Below are positions 22,598 through 30,892 of a stretch of 64,000 nucleotides of DNA, piece after piece (the stretch's first letter is position 1; the number at the start of each line of letters is the position of its first letter). A program made the position numbers and the translations under genes. The DNA comes from Streptomyces sp. A2-16 (GTDB lineage Bacteria; Actinomycetota; Actinomycetes; Streptomycetales; Streptomycetaceae). The notes under the pieces were generated by a model. It saw only the letters and a program-made list of their open reading frames with translations, searched no databases and was not told the DNA's origin. The stretch lies in the NCBI RefSeq assembly GCF_018128905.1, contig NZ_CP063808.1, positions 1,426,001 to 1,490,000 of the forward strand, given 5' to 3'.

Positions 22598-24237
22598 GCG
22601 ACGTGGGACTCGACCGCCCCGGCACCCCGGGCAGCCCCGGCGCGTGGGACCCGGAGTCGGAGGAGTGGCTGACGGAGGGGACGGGCGCGGGCGCAGGGGA
22701 CGGACGGGGGATGCGCGAGCGCGGGGCCGAGGGTGGTGGCGGCGGGGTGGGTACCGGGGGTGTGGGGAGTTCGGGGAGCGAAGAGAGCGCGGATGGCGTA
22801 GAGGGCTCCGATGAGTCCGGAGAGGCCGACGGGGGTGCGCCGGGCGACGCCGACGCGCTCACCGAGCCGGAGCTGTCCCACGGTGAGGGCACGGGAGAGG
22901 CGGACGCAGCCGTCCCCGAGGCTTCCGGAGATGCCGGTGCGAGTGCGGCCGGTGCTTCCCGAGATGCCGGTGCGAGTGCGGCGGAGCTTTCCCCAGACGC
23001 CAGTGCGCGTACGGCCGAGGTCTCCCGAGATGCCCGTGCGAATGCAGCCCAGGTTTCCGAGGACGTGGACCCCCACACCCCCTCGGCGCCCGCCCCCCGC
23101 GCCCCCGAGATCTCCACCGGCCTCAAGCCCTCCACCCCCGGCCCCGCCCGCCGTTCCACCGCCGACCCGGTGAAAGCCCTGATGCACCGTCACCGCGAGC
23201 TGTGCGAACGGGCCGTCGACCCCCTGGAGATCGCCGCGGGTCTGGAGGCCCACGGCGTCACCGACCGCACCGCCGTCCGCTTCCGGCACCGGGACGTCTT
23301 CTCCCTCGCCGAGGAGATGTACGCCCGCGTCCCGAGGGACGGCGAGACACCCCCGCCTCCCGCCACGGAGCGGACACCCCGGGCCCGCGCCGACTGGGCC
23401 CTGCTCACCCTCCTCCCCGGCGCCCTCTGCGCGGCCACGGTGGTCGGCATCCGCCTCACCGAGGGCCAGTCCCGCCTGGTCGCCGCCCTGGTGGGCTTCC
23501 TCGCCGTGTCCCTGGCCATGCGTACGGCGCTGTCCCGCGGCCCTCTCGGCACCGCTGACCGCGGCCCCACCACCGGCTCCTCCGCCTGGACGTACTGGCT
23601 CCTCGCCTACGCCGCCCTCGGCGACGGCCTGCTCGCGGCGGCGGTGACCGGCGGCCCCGACGCCCTGCCCACCGGCGCCGCCGACGCTCCCTGGCCCATG
23701 ACCACGGCCCCCGTGCTCGCCCTGACCCTGTCCTGTGTCCCGGCGGCCTGGTCCGCCCACCTCTTCGCGGCCCGCGCCCGCCGCAAACTGGCCGTCAGCC
23801 GGGGTCTGGAGGACTTCGCGGCCTCCGTACGACCCCTGCTCCTGGGCACCTTCGCCCTGTACCTGTGTGCCCTGACCGCCCTCGCGGCCCTGTCCGGCGC
23901 CGCCCTGGGCGAGCTCGCCGCCCGCCCCCAGGTCATCGCCCTCGGCGCCCTCCTCTACCTCGCCCGTCTCCTCACCGTCCACGGCTTCACCCACGCCCCC
24001 TCGGTGGTCCTCACCGCGGCCACGGCAGCCCAGGGGACGGCCCTGGCCTCGGCGTTCGCCTCCCGCCTGCCGGGGTGCGGCTTCCTGGCCGCACCGGTGG
24101 ATGCCCTCGTGGACCTCTGGGGCCCGGGCGGCATCCAGACCCTGTCCTGCGGGCTCGGCGCCCTGGCCCTGCTCATCCACGGCGCCCGCAAGCTGACGAG
24201 GGCGTCGGCCCACGCCCGGACGGAGGCCCCGTGCTGA
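22594..24237 (+). CDS. Polytopic membrane protein next to PelF-like transferase
   Basis: 547 residues. Residues 1-105 are acidic and disordered. About 105-160 contain five 11-residue repeats of pattern xSxDAxAxAA, a hendecad typical of amphipathic helix or coiled coil. A soluble helical stretch (MHRHRELCERAVDPLEIAAG) precedes roughly eight transmembrane helices from about residue 265 to the end. By position it could fill the place of PelG or PelE in a Pel-type export complex, but no PelG signature was recognised. ATG 22594 overlaps the previous stop and has AAGGAG upstream. Family unknown. Confidence 0.7.
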   Translation: MSDVGLDRPGTPGSPGAWDPESEEWLTEGTGAGAGDGRGMRERGAEGGGGGVGTGGVGSSGSEESADGVEGSDESGEADGGAPGDADALTEPELSHGEGTGEADAAVPEASGDAGASAAGASRDAGASAAELSPDASARTAEVSRDARANAAQVSEDVDPHTPSAPAPRAPEISTGLKPSTPGPARRSTADPVKALMHRHRELCERAVDPLEIAAGLEAHGVTDRTAVRFRHRDVFSLAEEMYARVPRDGETPPPPATERTPRARADWALLTLLPGALCAATVVGIRLTEGQSRLVAALVGFLAVSLAMRTALSRGPLGTADRGPTTGSSAWTYWLLAYAALGDGLLAAAVTGGPDALPTGAADAPWPMTTAPVLALTLSCVPAAWSAHLFAARARRKLAVSRGLEDFAASVRPLLLGTFALYLCALTALAALSGAALGELAARPQVIALGALLYLARLLTVHGFTHAPSVVLTAATAAQGTALASAFASRLPGCGFLAAPVDALVDLWGPGGIQTLSCGLGALALLIHGARKLTRASAHARTEAPC

Positions 24238-24588
24238 CCCGCCCCCGAGCCACGCATCCGCCGTAGGGGCCGGGCCCGCCCGCCGTGGACGGCAACCGCC
24301 CACGCTCCGTGACGGAGCCCCCGGACCGCCTGGGGCGCAGCCTCAGGGCCGCCGGGGCGTGACCCTCCACCCGCCGCGGGGCCGGCCGTCCGAGCGCCGT
24401 TGGCGCGATCACCCGGCCGCGGCGGGCGTCACGTTCCACCCGCCCCTGGGCGAGCCCGCCCCGCCGACCTCGCAGATACCGCAGCACGCTCCCGGCCCCA
24501 CCGCCGGAGGCACCTCGCAAGTCCCTCCCGAAGGAGAACCCGCAATGACCACCTCCCGACCCGCCCCCAAGGCCCCGGGAGCAGCCCG
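24238..24588. other. 350-base gap inside the Pel-like unit
   Basis: Very GC-rich. It contains a small hairpin (GCTCCG-TGA-CGGAGC, 24304-24318) and, near the end, a good ribosome site GAAGGAG serving a tiny 15-codon ORF at 24545. No substantial gene is supported, although one frame stays open from 24359 and would encode a Pro/Arg-rich 77-mer. Confidence 0.5.
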
Positions 24589-24592
24589 ATGA
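24545..24592 (+). CDS. Possible 15-residue ORF coupled to the epimerase gene
   Basis: MTTSRPAPKAPGAAR begins after GAAGGAGAACCCGCA, and its TGA overlaps the ATG of the epimerase (ATGA). The epimerase itself lacks an independent ribosome site, so this mini-ORF may deliver ribosomes to it. It is probably a translational device rather than a functional peptide. Confidence 0.4.
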   Translation: MTTSRPAPKAPGAAR

Positions 24593-25548
24593 GAGTCCTG
24601 CTGATCGGAGCCAACGGCTACCTCGGCCGCTTCGTCGCCGACCGTCTGCTCGCCGACCCCGCCGTCCAGCTCACCGCCCTCGGCCGCGGTGACGACGCCG
24701 ACGTCCGCTTCGACCTCGCGTCCGGCAGCCCCGGCGCCCTCACCCGCTTCCTCGACGCGGTCCACCCGGGTGTCGTCGTCAACTGCGCGGGCGCCACCCG
24801 CGGCGGCGCACGCGAACTCACCCGCCACAACACGGTCGCCGTCGCCACCGTCTGCGAAGCCCTGCGGCGCAGCGGCTGCGGGGCCCGTCTGGTGCAGATC
24901 GGCTGCGGCGCCGAGTACGGTCCCAGCCAGCCCGGTTCCTCCACGGCCGAGGACGCCGTCCCGCGCCCCGGCGGACCGTACGGCGTCAGCAAACTCGCCG
25001 CCACCGAACTCGTCCTGGGCTCCGGACTGGACGCGGTCGTCCTGCGCGTCTTCTCACCGGCAGGCCCGGGCACCCCTGCCGGCTCCCCGTTGGGCCGTCT
25101 CGCCGAGGCCATGCGCCGGGCCATGCAGTCCGGCGACGGCGAGCTGAAGCTCGGCGGCCTCGGCGCCCAGCGCGACTTCGTCGACGTCCGCGACGTGGCC
25201 CGGGCCGTCCACGCGGCCTCGCTCTCCGCCGCGCAGGGAGTCATCAACATCGGCTCCGGCCGTGCCGTCCGCCTCCGCGACGCCGCCGCCGTCCTGGCCC
25301 GGGTCGCCGGATACGGCGGCGCCCTCCACGAACTCGACGGCCCCCAGGGCCCGCTGAGGGCGTCCATCGGCCACCCCCGCTCCGAGCCCGACCACGCGGC
25401 ACCGGTCGCGTACCCGTACCCCGACGGCTGCGGGAGTTGGCAGCAGGCCGATGTCCGCACCGCGCGCGACCGGCTCGGCTGGCGCCCCCGCATCAACCTC
25501 GAAGAGTCCCTCGCCGACATCTGGATGGAGGCGGCATGCCGCATCTGA
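24589..25548 (+). CDS. NAD-dependent sugar epimerase/dehydratase
   Basis: 319-residue extended short-chain dehydrogenase. The Rossmann motif GANGYLG is at residues 8-14, the catalytic YGVSK lies mid-protein, and a substrate-side RDFVDVRDVARAV loop is typical of nucleotide-sugar epimerases. In a Pel-type locus such an enzyme (GalE/PelX-like) would supply UDP-HexNAc or UDP-Gal donors. The start is the ATG beginning MRVLLIGANG. It overlaps the following gene by 13 bases. Confidence 0.85.
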   Translation: MRVLLIGANGYLGRFVADRLLADPAVQLTALGRGDDADVRFDLASGSPGALTRFLDAVHPGVVVNCAGATRGGARELTRHNTVAVATVCEALRRSGCGARLVQIGCGAEYGPSQPGSSTAEDAVPRPGGPYGVSKLAATELVLGSGLDAVVLRVFSPAGPGTPAGSPLGRLAEAMRRAMQSGDGELKLGGLGAQRDFVDVRDVARAVHAASLSAAQGVINIGSGRAVRLRDAAAVLARVAGYGGALHELDGPQGPLRASIGHPRSEPDHAAPVAYPYPDGCGSWQQADVRTARDRLGWRPRINLEESLADIWMEAACRI

Positions 25549-26285
25549 CCAGCACGAAGACAAGCGCGTCGAGCACCGAACTGCGCACCGGACTCGGCGT
25601 CCCCGGCTTCGCCCACCCCCTGGTCGCCCCCGCCGAATGGGCCGAACTGGCCCGCCCGGGCACCCCGCTGCACTGGGCCGTGCTCGACGTCGCCGACGGC
25701 CCGGGCGCCCGCCCCGACCCGCACTGCCTCGAAGCGGCCGGCCGGCTGCGCAATACGGGCGTCCGCGTCCTCGGCCGCCTCGACGCGATCCGCGGGGCCC
25801 GCGCCCACGGCGAGATCGTCTCCGAGGCCCACCGCTACCTCGACTGGTACCGGGTCGACGGCTTCCTCCTGGACCGCTGCCCGACCGAACGCGACACCCT
25901 CCCCGGGGTCCGCCGCACCGTCACCGCGCTCCGCGCGGTTCGTGACGATGCCCACATCGTCCTCGGCCACGGCACCCACCCCCACCCCGGCTACGCCGAG
26001 AACGCCGACCAGTTGGTGACCTTCTCCGGTCCTTGGAGCGACTACCGCTGGTCGCAGGTGGCCGAGTGGACCGCCGACTACCCGCCCGACCGCTTCTGCC
26101 ACCTCGTGCACGGAGTGCCCGGCCCGCACCTCGAGGAGGCCCTGCGGATCGCGCGCTGGCAGGGCGCCTCGACGATCTGGTTCACCGACCGCACGGACCG
26201 CGGCGGCCGCGTCGACCCCTGGGAGACCATGCCCGGCTACTGGGACGAAATCGTCTCGCGGATCGGAACGGGTGTCTCGGAATGA
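25536..26285 (+). CDS. Spherulation-specific family 4 (GH135-like) protein
   Basis: 249 residues with the pattern of spherulin-4/Sph3-type TIM-barrel proteins: P-x-W near the start, a DGPGARPD strand, a GVRVLGRLDAIRG strand and YLDWYRVDGFLLDR, which holds the family's conserved Asp. In fungi and in PelA such domains cleave galactosamine-containing polysaccharides. Here there is no signal peptide, and the strand expected to end in a catalytic Glu reads VTFSGPWSDY, so activity is uncertain. ATG 25536 has GGAGG upstream and overlaps the epimerase. Its stop codon lies within the moeZ promoter. Confidence 0.75.
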   Translation: MPHLTSTKTSASSTELRTGLGVPGFAHPLVAPAEWAELARPGTPLHWAVLDVADGPGARPDPHCLEAAGRLRNTGVRVLGRLDAIRGARAHGEIVSEAHRYLDWYRVDGFLLDRCPTERDTLPGVRRTVTALRAVRDDAHIVLGHGTHPHPGYAENADQLVTFSGPWSDYRWSQVAEWTADYPPDRFCHLVHGVPGPHLEEALRIARWQGASTIWFTDRTDRGGRVDPWETMPGYWDEIVSRIGTGVSE

Positions 26286-26304
26286 AGAAGCCCATGGCAG
26301 TGTT
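26279..26304 (+). promoter_or_regulatory. Sigma-R-type promoter for moeZ
   Basis: GGAAT-N18-GTT with exact spacing; the GGAATGA also contains the last codon and stop of the preceding gene. The moeZ GTG follows about 45 bases after the -10. Confidence 0.75.
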
Positions 26305-26348
26305 ACGGAGAGAACAACCGTAGTGATTTCCCGACCAACGGAGTCCCC

Positions 26349-27527
26349 GTGTCGCTGCCACCCCTGGTCGAGCCCGCTGCCGAGCTCACCGTAGACGAGG
26401 TCCGCAGGTACTCCCGCCACCTGATCATCCCCGATGTCGGGATGGACGGGCAGAAGCGGCTGAAGAACGCCAAGGTGCTCTGTGTGGGCGCCGGCGGCCT
26501 GGGCTCGCCGGCGCTGATGTACCTGGCCGCGGCGGGCGTCGGCACGCTCGGCATCGTGGAGTTCGACGAGGTCGACGAGTCGAACCTGCAGCGCCAGATC
26601 ATCCACAGCCAGGCCGACATCGGCCGCTCCAAGGCCGAGTCCGCGCGCGACTCCGTCCTCGGCATCAACCCGTACGTGAACGTGATCCTTCACGAGGAGC
26701 GGCTCGAGGCCGACAACGTGATGGACATCTTCAGCCAGTACGACCTGATCGTCGACGGCACCGACAACTTCGCGACCCGCTACCTGGTCAACGACGCCTG
26801 CGTGCTGCTGAACAAGCCGTACGTCTGGGGCTCCATCTACCGCTTCGACGGCCAGGCCTCCGTCTTCTGGTCCGAGCACGGGCCCTGCTACCGCTGCCTG
26901 TACCCGGAGCCCCCGCCCCCCGGCATGGTTCCCTCCTGCGCCGAGGGCGGCGTCCTGGGTGTGCTCTGCGCGTCCATCGGCTCCATCCAGGTCACCGAGG
27001 CCATCAAGGTCCTCACCGGCACCGGCGAGCCCCTCGTCGGCCGCCTGATGATCTACGACGCCCTGGAGATGCAGTACCGCCAGGTCAAGGTCCGCAAGGA
27101 CCCGAACTGCGCGGTCTGCGGCGAGAACCCGACCGTCACCGAGCTCATCGACTACGAGGCCTTCTGCGGCGTCGTGTCCGAGGAGGCCCAGGAGGCGGCC
27201 GCCGGCTCGACGATCACTCCCAAGCAGCTCAAGGAGTGGATCGACGACGGCGAGAACATCGAGATCATCGACGTCCGCGAGATCAACGAGTACGAGATCG
27301 TCTCCATCCCGGGCGCCAAGCTGATCCCCAAGAACGAGTTCCTCATGGGTACCGCCCTGGAGAGCCTTCCGCAGGACAAGAAGATCGTCCTGCACTGCAA
27401 GACGGGTGTCCGCAGTGCGGAAGTCCTCGCGGTCCTGAAGTCCGCGGGCTTCTCCGACGCCGTGCACGTCGGCGGCGGGGTGATCGGCTGGGTCAACCAG
27501 ATCGAGCCCGACAAGCCGGTCTACTAG
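26349..27527 (+). CDS. moeZ: Adenylyltransferase/sulfurtransferase MoeZ
   Basis: 392-residue ThiF/MoeB domain fused to a C-terminal rhodanese domain (from about residue 290). Adenylation loop GAGGLGSPALMYLAAAGVG; zinc cysteines in CYRCLYP and CAVCGEN; rhodanese active site HCKTGVRS with the persulfide-forming Cys. It adenylates and sulfurates the C-termini of small sulfur carriers (MoaD, ThiS, CysO types) for molybdopterin, thiamine and cysteine synthesis. GTG 26349 with GGAG upstream. The sigma-R promoter fits a role in sulfur supply during thiol stress. Corresponds to Rv3206c. Confidence 0.93.
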   Translation: MSLPPLVEPAAELTVDEVRRYSRHLIIPDVGMDGQKRLKNAKVLCVGAGGLGSPALMYLAAAGVGTLGIVEFDEVDESNLQRQIIHSQADIGRSKAESARDSVLGINPYVNVILHEERLEADNVMDIFSQYDLIVDGTDNFATRYLVNDACVLLNKPYVWGSIYRFDGQASVFWSEHGPCYRCLYPEPPPPGMVPSCAEGGVLGVLCASIGSIQVTEAIKVLTGTGEPLVGRLMIYDALEMQYRQVKVRKDPNCAVCGENPTVTELIDYEAFCGVVSEEAQEAAAGSTITPKQLKEWIDDGENIEIIDVREINEYEIVSIPGAKLIPKNEFLMGTALESLPQDKKIVLHCKTGVRSAEVLAVLKSAGFSDAVHVGGGVIGWVNQIEPDKPVY

Positions 27528-27544
27528 ACCCGCACCTTCCCGGC

Positions 27545-27575
27545 AGGGGCTCGGCACCGCGTGTGCCGGGCCCCT
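27545..27575. terminator. Bidirectional hairpin terminator between moeZ and the peptidase gene
   Basis: AGGGGCTCGGCAC pairs with GTGCCGGGCCCCT (one mismatch) across a 5-base loop, between convergent stops. Confidence 0.75.
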
Positions 27576-27580
27576 TTCCG

Positions 27581-29128
27581 TCACTGCGCCCGGGCGCAGA
27601 CCGTCCCGTCCCTCGGCACCGTGCCCTTGAGCAGGTACGCGTTCACCGTGCCGTCCACACAGTCGCTGCCGTTGCCGTACGCCCCGTGTCCCTCGCCCTT
27701 CCAGGTGAGCTCCACGCCGACCCCCTTGCCCAGCTCGTCCGCCATCCTCCGTGCGCCCTCGTACGGTGTCGCCGGGTCGCCCGTGTTGCCGATCACCAGC
27801 ACCGGTGCCGCACCGGACGCGCTCACCTCCGGCGTCTCGTACTGCCCGGGCACCGGCCAGTCGTGGCACCAGCCGGCCGCGTCCCAGCCGAGGAAGGGGC
27901 CGAACACGGGGGAGATCCTCTCGAACTCCGGCAGCAGCCGCTTCGCCTGCGCGAGCGTCGGCCGCTGCTTGTCGTCCAAGCACGATATGACCCGTTGCGA
28001 CTGCGGGAGCATGCCGTAACGCCCCGAGGAGTCGCGCTCGTTGTAGCCGTCGGCCAGTGCCAGCAGTTCGGAGCCGTCCCCCTGCTCGGCCGTGTCGAGA
28101 GCGCTGGTCAGCGAGGGCCAGCTGTCCTGGCGGTACAACGGCCAGACGATGCCGGTGAACGCGAGGACCTGGGTCAGCTTCCGCCCGGAGTAGGTGTCCA
28201 GCGGGTCCTTGTCGATCCGGTCCAGCAGGTCCGCGATCCTCCGGGTGCCCTGTCCGGGGTCCTGGCCAGTGGACTCGAGGTAGTTGTCGAGCGCGCGCTG
28301 GAAGCCGCGGGCCTGGTTCTTGCGGTGATCCACCGTGTCGGCACCGGGGTCCACGACCGCGTCGAGCACCAGCCGCCCCACGTTCTTCGGGAACAGGTGG
28401 GCGTAGACGCCGCCTAGTTCGGTGCCGTACGAGATGCCGAAGTAGTGGAGCCTGTCGTCGCCGAGGATGTGGCGCATCAGGTCCATGTCCCGCGCGGTGT
28501 CGGTGGTCGAGACATGGGCCAACAGGTCGCCCATGTCCTTCGCGCAGCCCCGGGCGAAGTCGGTGGCGTCCCGGAGGTACGCCCGCTCCTCGGCCGGGGT
28601 GTCCGGCGTGGGGTCCACCGCCTCGGCGGCCTGGGTCTCCTTGTCGCTGCGGCAACGGACGCCCTCGCTCGCGCCGACCCCGCGCGGGTCCCAGCTCACC
28701 AGGTCGTACCGCTCGCGCAGCAGCGAGACGGTGGCGGCGTACCCGGGCATTCCGGTGACACCCGAGGCGCCGGGCCCGCCGAAGTTGAACAGGAGCGAGC
28801 CGATGCGGTCGCCGCCTCGGGCCTTGGAGCGGATCAGTGCGAGGTCGATCGTCCCGCCGTCCGGCTTCGACCAGTCGAGCGGCACCTTCAGCGTCGCGCA
28901 CTGCCAGTCCCTGCCGGGTGCGGAGGCGTTCGCGGTGGCCTTGCAGCGCTCCCAGTCGAGCTTCTGCGAGGTCAGCGCGGCGGGCAGTGCCTTCGCGCCG
29001 GTCGTGGTGGGTCTTGCGCTGCCCGACCGCTGCTCCCCCTCACCGCCGCCGGACGTGCCGCCGCTGCAGCCGGCCGCCAGCAGCGCGGCCGCGGCGGTCG
29101 CGGCCGCCCACCGTACGAAACGCCCCAT
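27581..29128 (-). CDS. Tap-like secreted lipoprotein peptidase (SlpD/SlpE type), copy 1
   Basis: 515-residue alpha/beta-hydrolase of peptidase family S33, like the Streptomyces tripeptidyl aminopeptidase and its lipoprotein homologues SlpD and SlpE. Signal peptide with lipobox LLAAGCSGG; nucleophile in GISYGTELGG; oxyanion strand NFGGPGASG; late acid and His in GNTGDPATP and KGEGHGAYG. It should release short peptides from proteins outside the membrane. ATG 29128 with a G-rich ribosome site. Tandem with a paralogue upstream, 137 bases away. Confidence 0.9.
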   Translation of the reverse strand: MGRFVRWAAATAAAALLAAGCSGGTSGGGEGEQRSGSARPTTTGAKALPAALTSQKLDWERCKATANASAPGRDWQCATLKVPLDWSKPDGGTIDLALIRSKARGGDRIGSLLFNFGGPGASGVTGMPGYAATVSLLRERYDLVSWDPRGVGASEGVRCRSDKETQAAEAVDPTPDTPAEERAYLRDATDFARGCAKDMGDLLAHVSTTDTARDMDLMRHILGDDRLHYFGISYGTELGGVYAHLFPKNVGRLVLDAVVDPGADTVDHRKNQARGFQRALDNYLESTGQDPGQGTRRIADLLDRIDKDPLDTYSGRKLTQVLAFTGIVWPLYRQDSWPSLTSALDTAEQGDGSELLALADGYNERDSSGRYGMLPQSQRVISCLDDKQRPTLAQAKRLLPEFERISPVFGPFLGWDAAGWCHDWPVPGQYETPEVSASGAAPVLVIGNTGDPATPYEGARRMADELGKGVGVELTWKGEGHGAYGNGSDCVDGTVNAYLLKGTVPRDGTVCARAQ

Positions 29129-29265
29129 TCCCGTCCCCCTCCCAAGCCGTCCGCGCCGAGTCACGAACGTCGGTCCGGCCATGGTAGGCCGATCACGTGG
29201 CACCCGTCCGAGCCTGTGGATAACCCTGTGACCAGCGGATTTCGTGGAGTTGAGGCGGTCCCGCG

Positions 29266-30810
29266 CTACGAGCAGACGGTCCCGGCCGACGGCACCTTCC
29301 CGGTGAGGAGATAGCCGTCCACCGCGTCCTGGACGCACTTGTTCCTGCTGTCGTACGCCCCGTGCCCCTGCCCCTTGTACGTCAGCTCGACCCCGACGCC
29401 CTCGCCGAGCGCCTCCACCATCTTCCGTGCGCCCTCGTACGGCGTCGCCGGGTCGCCGGTGTTGCCCACGACCAGGATCGGCGCCGAGCCGGTGGCGCGC
29501 ACGTCGGGATGGTCGGCCGCTCCCGCCACCGGCCAGTCGGTGCAGGTCACCATCGACCAGGCCAGGAAGTCGCCGAACAGCGGTGACGCGGCGCGGAACT
29601 CCGGCAGCTTCCGCTCGACGTCGGCGGAGGTGTAGCGGGGCTTGTCGTCGGCGCAGTTGATGGAGATGTTGGCCGCGGCGATGTTGCTGTACTCGCCGTT
29701 CTCGCTGCGCCCGTTCATCGAGTCGGACAGCAGCATGAGGACCCTGCCGTCACCGTCGTACGCCTGCTCCAGGCCCTCGGTGAGGTACTCCCAGAAGTCC
29801 TTCGAGTACAGGGCCTGCGCGATGCCGTTGGTCGCGGCGGTCTGGGTCAGCAGCCGCTGCCCGATGCCCGGGATCGGGTTCCTGTCGAGTTCCGCCAGCA
29901 GTTTCGCGATGCGGTTCCTGACGTCCTGCGCGGTGTCGCCGACGGGGCAGTCCGTGAGTTGCGAGGTGCAGTCCTCGGCGAAGTTGTCGAGCGCGAGCTG
30001 GAAGCCCTCGGCCTGTCCGAGCGAACCCTGCTCGCTGTTCTGAGTGGGGTCGACGACCGCGTCGAACACCGCGCGGCCCACGTTCTTCGGGAACAGGTGG
30101 GCGTAGACGCCGCCGAGTTCGGTGCCGTACGAGATGCCGAAGTAGTGGAGCTTGTCGTCGCCGAGGACCTGGCGCATCAGGTCCAGGTCGCGGGCCGCGT
30201 CGGTCGTGCGCAGATGCGGCAGTGTCTTCCGGGAGTTCTCCTCGCAGGCCGCGTTGAACTCCTTGGTGTTGTTCAGCAGCGCGGTGCGCTCGGCGGAGGT
30301 GTCAGGGGTCCCGTCCTGCTCGAAGTACACGTCGAGCTGGAGGTCGTTCAGACACTCCACCGGGGCGCTGCGGCCGACTCCGCGCGGGTCGAAGCTCACC
30401 AGGTCGTAGCGGGTACGCAGCTTCGCGTACTCCGAGCCGAAGGCGGGCAGGGTGGTGACGCCCGAGCCGCCGGGGCCGCCGAAGTTGAAGACGAGCGAGC
30501 CGATGCGCTTGTCCTCGGCGCCGCTGGCCTTCGCCCTGATCAGCGCGAGTTTGATCGTGTCGCCCTTGGGCTCGGCCCAGTCGAGCGGCGCCTTGAGGGT
30601 GGCGCACTGCCATGCGTCGCCGCCGGGCAGCGGTGAGGGTGCGTCTCCGCCGCCCTCGGCCCGGGAGGGCGCCGGGCAGTCCTTCCAGCTCAGTTCCTGG
30701 GCCGAGAGGTCCTCGTCCTGGGAGTCGCCGCCGCAGCCCGCCAGCGCGGAGGCCAGCAGGACGGCGGTGGCGGTCAGGGCGGCGCCGCGCAGGCGAGGGG
30801 CGTTCGGCAT
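29266..30810 (-). CDS. Tap-like secreted lipoprotein peptidase, copy 2
   Basis: 514-residue paralogue of the downstream gene, colinear throughout. Lipobox LASALAGCGG; nucleophile GISYGTELGG; oxyanion strand NFGGPGGSGV; GNTGDPATP and KGQGHGAYD near the C-terminus, ending in GTVCS. The pair shares long stretches around the catalytic Ser (YGTELGGVYAHLFPKNVGR) but differs elsewhere, so the duplication is old. Start ATG 30810. Exoproteolysis for nutrition or mycelial maturation is the family role. Confidence 0.9.
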   Translation of the reverse strand: MPNAPRLRGAALTATAVLLASALAGCGGDSQDEDLSAQELSWKDCPAPSRAEGGGDAPSPLPGGDAWQCATLKAPLDWAEPKGDTIKLALIRAKASGAEDKRIGSLVFNFGGPGGSGVTTLPAFGSEYAKLRTRYDLVSFDPRGVGRSAPVECLNDLQLDVYFEQDGTPDTSAERTALLNNTKEFNAACEENSRKTLPHLRTTDAARDLDLMRQVLGDDKLHYFGISYGTELGGVYAHLFPKNVGRAVFDAVVDPTQNSEQGSLGQAEGFQLALDNFAEDCTSQLTDCPVGDTAQDVRNRIAKLLAELDRNPIPGIGQRLLTQTAATNGIAQALYSKDFWEYLTEGLEQAYDGDGRVLMLLSDSMNGRSENGEYSNIAAANISINCADDKPRYTSADVERKLPEFRAASPLFGDFLAWSMVTCTDWPVAGAADHPDVRATGSAPILVVGNTGDPATPYEGARKMVEALGEGVGVELTYKGQGHGAYDSRNKCVQDAVDGYLLTGKVPSAGTVCS

Positions 30811-30892
30811 GTACCCATCCTGCGCTCACGCGTGCGTGGACGCTCGGGGCGCGAGCCGTAAGGGGTACCTGTTCCGGCCGGGGCAGGACGGA

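Noticed and set aside
24618..28901. 1427-codon minus-strand ORF spanning several genes
   Set aside because: Runs antisense through epimerase, spherulin-like and moeZ genes and out of frame through the peptidase gene.
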